Source: Ectorhizobium quercum
GTDB taxonomy: Bacteria > Pseudomonadota > Alphaproteobacteria > Rhizobiales > Rhizobiaceae
NCBI RefSeq assembly: GCF_026552795.1
Contig: NZ_JANFPI010000004.1
Coordinates: forward strand, 186,001 to 250,000
Reading direction: 5' to 3'
DNA length: 64,000 nt
Positions within the stretch are counted from its first letter, which is position 1. Each line of letters starts with the position of its first letter. A program made the position numbers and the translations under genes. Positions 61,242 to 64,000 of the stretch are shown here, one piece after another. The notes below the pieces were generated by a model. That model ran no database searches and was not told where the DNA came from. It saw only the letters and a list, made by a program, of their open reading frames with translations.

Positions 61242-61941
61242 GCCCGCTCCGTTTGCTCTCTGTCCGCACCGTAGTGCAGCGAGAATAGTGAATGTGCCTT
61301 CTTAAAAATAGGTCAAAATGGCATATTTCTGAATAGTTATTGTTCTGTCACTACAAGCAATATCAAAAGTCAGTTAAATTCAAGACTGTATGGAGGATGA
61401 TTGTTAAACTTGTTGGCGATGCGTCAAAAAGTGATTGCATGTGGATCATTTACCATGATCCGGCAGCCCGGAACCTTTGTATAGCGCGCTTTTTGGCGTT
61501 TTCTGTGTTGTTGCGCCGCAACAGGTCCGGTCCGGGCCAGGTTCCGCAATCTCCTCTCCTTCATTCCAGCCGGCAAAACGGCCGTTTGGGAGGCGTTTCG
61601 AGGTCTCCGGCCCGATGCCGCCGCCCTTCTAATGGTTTGATGGCGCCGACGCAATATCCGCCAGCGCCTGCGATGCGGTTTCGGGGGATGATGCGGCGCG
61701 GAAACAACATGCGCACCGGCAGGCGAAAAGCGTCGTCCGTCGGAATGACGGACGAAAGTATATTTTAAAAACAATGAGATTTCGCGTTTCCGGGCCGGCC
61801 TGAAGGCCGCCGCCGCCGCTGGTGCGCGCGTTCGGTCCGGCCGCCGTTATCCCCCTCCTCCCGACACCTGACACAATGCTTCCAAGGTTGGATGACATAT
61901 GGCATGACAGTCCGAGTGTGTCCCGTTTTTGGAGAACTGTC
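61242..61941. other. Long divergent regulatory region of the polysaccharide locus
   Basis: 700 bases without a supported gene. 61290-61490 is clearly AT-rich for this genome. It contains a TTGACC on the minus strand near 61314, about 75 bases before wecG, with no good -10. 61780-61850 holds GC-rich hairpins (GGCCTGAAGGCC type). Near 61900 a direct repeat ATGACA-TATGGC-ATGACA-type sequence lies before the SGNH hydrolase gene. The open frames here begin at TTG or are low-complexity and resemble no family. Likely binding sites for regulators of polysaccharide production. Confidence 0.5.
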
Positions 61942-64000
61942 ATGCCGATAACTTTGAATCGAAGGAGTTTCATCGTGACAAGTTCGCTCGGTATCGGTTT
62001 GGGACTTGCATTTTCCAGGCCGGCCGCCTCGCAGGGGGCGGTCGCTGCGGTGCAAAATGTCGCCGCGCGCGGTCAGGTTCCTAACGGCACGATAGCCGCT
62101 TCCGGCTCCAAAACGCGGATGAAGGGGATCGCTCGCTTTACCATCGGTGCCGGCGGCGCCCTGTCGCTTGCCCCCGTCTTCGCGAATTTCCGGATCGATA
62201 ACAGATTGCCGCGCGAGGTCGATGCGGAAGCCGCCTATTCCATCGTCAAGGCGGCGATATCCTATGAGGGCGTCACGGTGCCGCTTCACTTCGCCGGGTC
62301 GCGATCCGTCGACGTTCCGCCTGGCGCGGTCAGCCTGATGCCGGACGCGGTGACGCCGCAGCAGTTCGGTGTCGGCCGCTTCGAGCCCGGCTACGTCGCG
62401 TTTGTCCGCGTCGTCATCGATCTGCCGGCGACCGGCAATATCGCCGTCCAGATGAACCCGATGTATCTCGGCGGCGAAAGCCAGCTTCTCTACGATCCGG
62501 CAGGTCATGTGGACGATATCGACGGCACGGCATGGGAGGTTCCGGCCGAAGCCGAGCAATGGGTGCCCTTTCCGCATCCCGTGATGCTGATCGGCGAAGC
62601 GGCCCGGCCGGTGACGTCGGTGATCGGCATAGGCGACAGTATCTTCGACGGCTCGGTCGACAATGCCGGCGACGGTTCCGGCGGCGGCGGCTGGGCGCGC
62701 CGTGCCGTCTATGCGGCCAATCTGCCCTATCTGTCGATCAGCCGCACGGGTGAAAAGGCGCAGTACGTGGCCGCCGATCATGCCAAGACGGAAGAGCTTG
62801 TCCGTCTGGCCGGCGCGAATGCGGCTCTCATCGGCCTCGGCAACAACGATATTCGCGACGGGCGCAGTACGGAGGAATTGCTGGGCGATTTCCGGGCGAT
62901 CTGGGGCATGCTGCGCGATCGGGGTGTCGCCTACATCGCGCAGGCGCAGGTGACGGCCGAAACAGCTTCTACCGACCAGACGACCTCGCTTGCCGGGCAG
63001 ACGCCCGTTCGAGGCTTTGGCGCCGATGAGGTGCTGGGCGCGGTGAATGCCATGTTGGCAACGCGGGCAGACGGTCTCATCGACGATGTGATCGATGCGC
63101 CGGGCGCCGTGCAGTCGGATGGCAAATGGAACGTACCGCTCTATGTGTCGAAGCTGGCGGCGGCCGCACCGGCCTGGAGCGGCGGTGTCAGCGTTCTGCA
63201 CGCGCCGGAGGTTGGGGATTATCTGTCGCTTGATCCCGAAACGCCGGCCAAGCACGATCTCGTCTGGCCACATGTCACCAGCGTTTCAGGCGCCGGCCCG
63301 TTTGCCGTCACGCTGACGGGCGGTCCGAATCTCAGCCACGATGCCGGCGCGCTTGTCAGGTCCTCTCTGTCGGCCGATGGCATTCATCCGCAGCAGGCGG
63401 CGCACCGGCAGATCGCGGCCAAGGCCGCGCCGGTGCTGCGCCGCATCGGCGCGGTCAGGACACCGTGGATCGACGCCGCGCGAAGCTTCGAGATCGATTT
63501 CGTCAATCGCCGCGCCCAGCGCGGTGGCGTGACCGTGCCGATCGAAAGCATCGTGAGCTGCACGCGGGCGTCGGCTGGCAAGGCCTTCGATGGCCTGTCC
63601 TGGAGCGACATCCCGCAGAACGCCCTGCGCTATGCCGATGGCGGCGGGCTGTTCGTGGAGCCGGAGGCGACGAACGTCCTTCTGGATACGGCCTTCGCGG
63701 AGGCGGACGGAAGCGGGCTTTCGCCCGTCTGGACGACGATGTTCAGAGGGCTGACTGCCTCCTATGAATTCTTTCGCGAGAACGGTCTGAAGGTCATGCG
63801 CCTTCGCCTTTCCGGAACGGCGACCAGCAGCGGATCGATGAGTTTCTACCATGCCAATACATGGGTCCCGGCATCCGCCGGACAGACGTGGACGGCGAAG
63901 TTCTGGGCACGTCGCATCGTCGGCGAGGGAAGCGATCTCAATATCCAGTCGTCCGTCGAGGAGTTGAATTCCGCAGGCAACATTTTTAGCGGCACCTATT
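61942..64000 (+). CDS. Tat-exported SGNH/GDSL hydrolase, 3' end beyond window
   Basis: 686 codons visible, no stop before the window end. N-terminal Tat signal L-N-R-R-S-F-I at about 5-11 with a hydrophobic stretch. The esterase core is recognisable: G-I-G-D232-S233-I-F-D-G (nucleophile Ser), G-L-G-N-N302-D (oxyanion Asn) and D479-G-I-H482-P (catalytic Asp/His). From about 550 a beta-rich region (NVLLDTAFAEADGSGL, later SASGSMSFYH-like) resembles carbohydrate-binding or phage tail-spike lectin modules. It probably removes acyl groups from a secreted polysaccharide. GGAGAACTGTC precedes the ATG. Divergent from the wecG operon. Confidence 0.75.
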   Translation, partial: MPITLNRRSFIVTSSLGIGLGLAFSRPAASQGAVAAVQNVAARGQVPNGTIAASGSKTRMKGIARFTIGAGGALSLAPVFANFRIDNRLPREVDAEAAYSIVKAAISYEGVTVPLHFAGSRSVDVPPGAVSLMPDAVTPQQFGVGRFEPGYVAFVRVVIDLPATGNIAVQMNPMYLGGESQLLYDPAGHVDDIDGTAWEVPAEAEQWVPFPHPVMLIGEAARPVTSVIGIGDSIFDGSVDNAGDGSGGGGWARRAVYAANLPYLSISRTGEKAQYVAADHAKTEELVRLAGANAALIGLGNNDIRDGRSTEELLGDFRAIWGMLRDRGVAYIAQAQVTAETASTDQTTSLAGQTPVRGFGADEVLGAVNAMLATRADGLIDDVIDAPGAVQSDGKWNVPLYVSKLAAAAPAWSGGVSVLHAPEVGDYLSLDPETPAKHDLVWPHVTSVSGAGPFAVTLTGGPNLSHDAGALVRSSLSADGIHPQQAAHRQIAAKAAPVLRRIGAVRTPWIDAARSFEIDFVNRRAQRGGVTVPIESIVSCTRASAGKAFDGLSWSDIPQNALRYADGGGLFVEPEATNVLLDTAFAEADGSGLSPVWTTMFRGLTASYEFFRENGLKVMRLRLSGTATSSGSMSFYHANTWVPASAGQTWTAKFWARRIVGEGSDLNIQSSVEELNSAGNIFSGTY

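Noticed and set aside
61340..61768. 142-codon open frame in the region before the SGNH hydrolase gene
   Set aside because: Begins at TTG with no ribosome-binding site, changes composition midway and resembles no protein.

Overview
The window looks like chromosomal DNA from a GC-rich alphaproteobacterium, most likely Rhizobiaceae (Rhizobium/Ensifer/Shinella-like). The reasons are a GC-rich gene set with tight stop/start overlaps, a DUF47-pit phosphate pair with a PHO box, a GGAAC-N16-CGTT general-stress promoter, two families of long palindromic intergenic repeats, and several TRAP transporters. I see no rRNA, tRNA, CRISPR array, IS element or prophage.

Layout. 1-6.1 kb: D-aminopeptidase, sirtuin, tandem-hotdog thioesterase, DUF1684 protein, HTH-2TM regulator, heme oxygenase, Nudix hydrolase. 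6.2-7.9 kb: DUF47-pit behind a reverse-orientation PHO box. 8.3-13.4 kb: a TRAP transporter followed by a cache-domain histidine kinase and a NarL-type regulator. 13.4-18.8 kb: a palindromic repeat, ahpF-ahpC, a KTSC-domain membrane protein, azoR with a divergent LysR gene, and a small unknown gene. 18.9-24.2 kb: cpdB, a nitrilase-family amidohydrolase, a GNAT enzyme, a SnoaL-like protein, a stress membrane protein and an XRE-cupin regulator.

24.4-34.9 kb is the most coherent metabolic island: methylated-amine catabolism. One arm on the + strand holds an Amt-family channel, a 58-residue single-span membrane protein and tdm (trimethylamine N-oxide demethylase). A converging arm on the - strand holds a GcvT-like protein, a DmmA-like protein, a PDR/VanB-type reductase, a DUF3445 heme-type N-demethylase and tmm (trimethylamine monooxygenase). 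Together they predict TMA -> TMAO -> DMA + formaldehyde, then DMA -> monomethylamine. A small soluble PAS/chemoreceptor-tip protein lies between the arms.

35.2-38 kb: a pabB-pabA-folB/K folate operon with overlapping ends. 38.1-40.5 kb: DeoR regulator, cbiZ and a divergent SDR gene. 40.7-47.3 kb: a kinase plus PLP phospho-lyase pair behind a perfect palindromic operator, a small gene, a DUF1989 protein and a second TRAP system. 47.4-53.1 kb: a tandem-HTH LysR regulator and a DUF1932 dehydrogenase diverge from galB, an extradiol dioxygenase of the VOC fold, galC and galD. That set is the lower gallate pathway with an unexpected type of ring-cleavage enzyme.

53.2-64 kb: a surface-polysaccharide locus on the - strand (WecG/TagA glycosyltransferase, OafA-type acyltransferase, two GT2 enzymes, Wzy/O-antigen-ligase-like protein, GH10 glycanase, methyltransferase). 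Across a 700-base non-coding region from it is a divergent Tat-exported SGNH hydrolase that runs off the window end.
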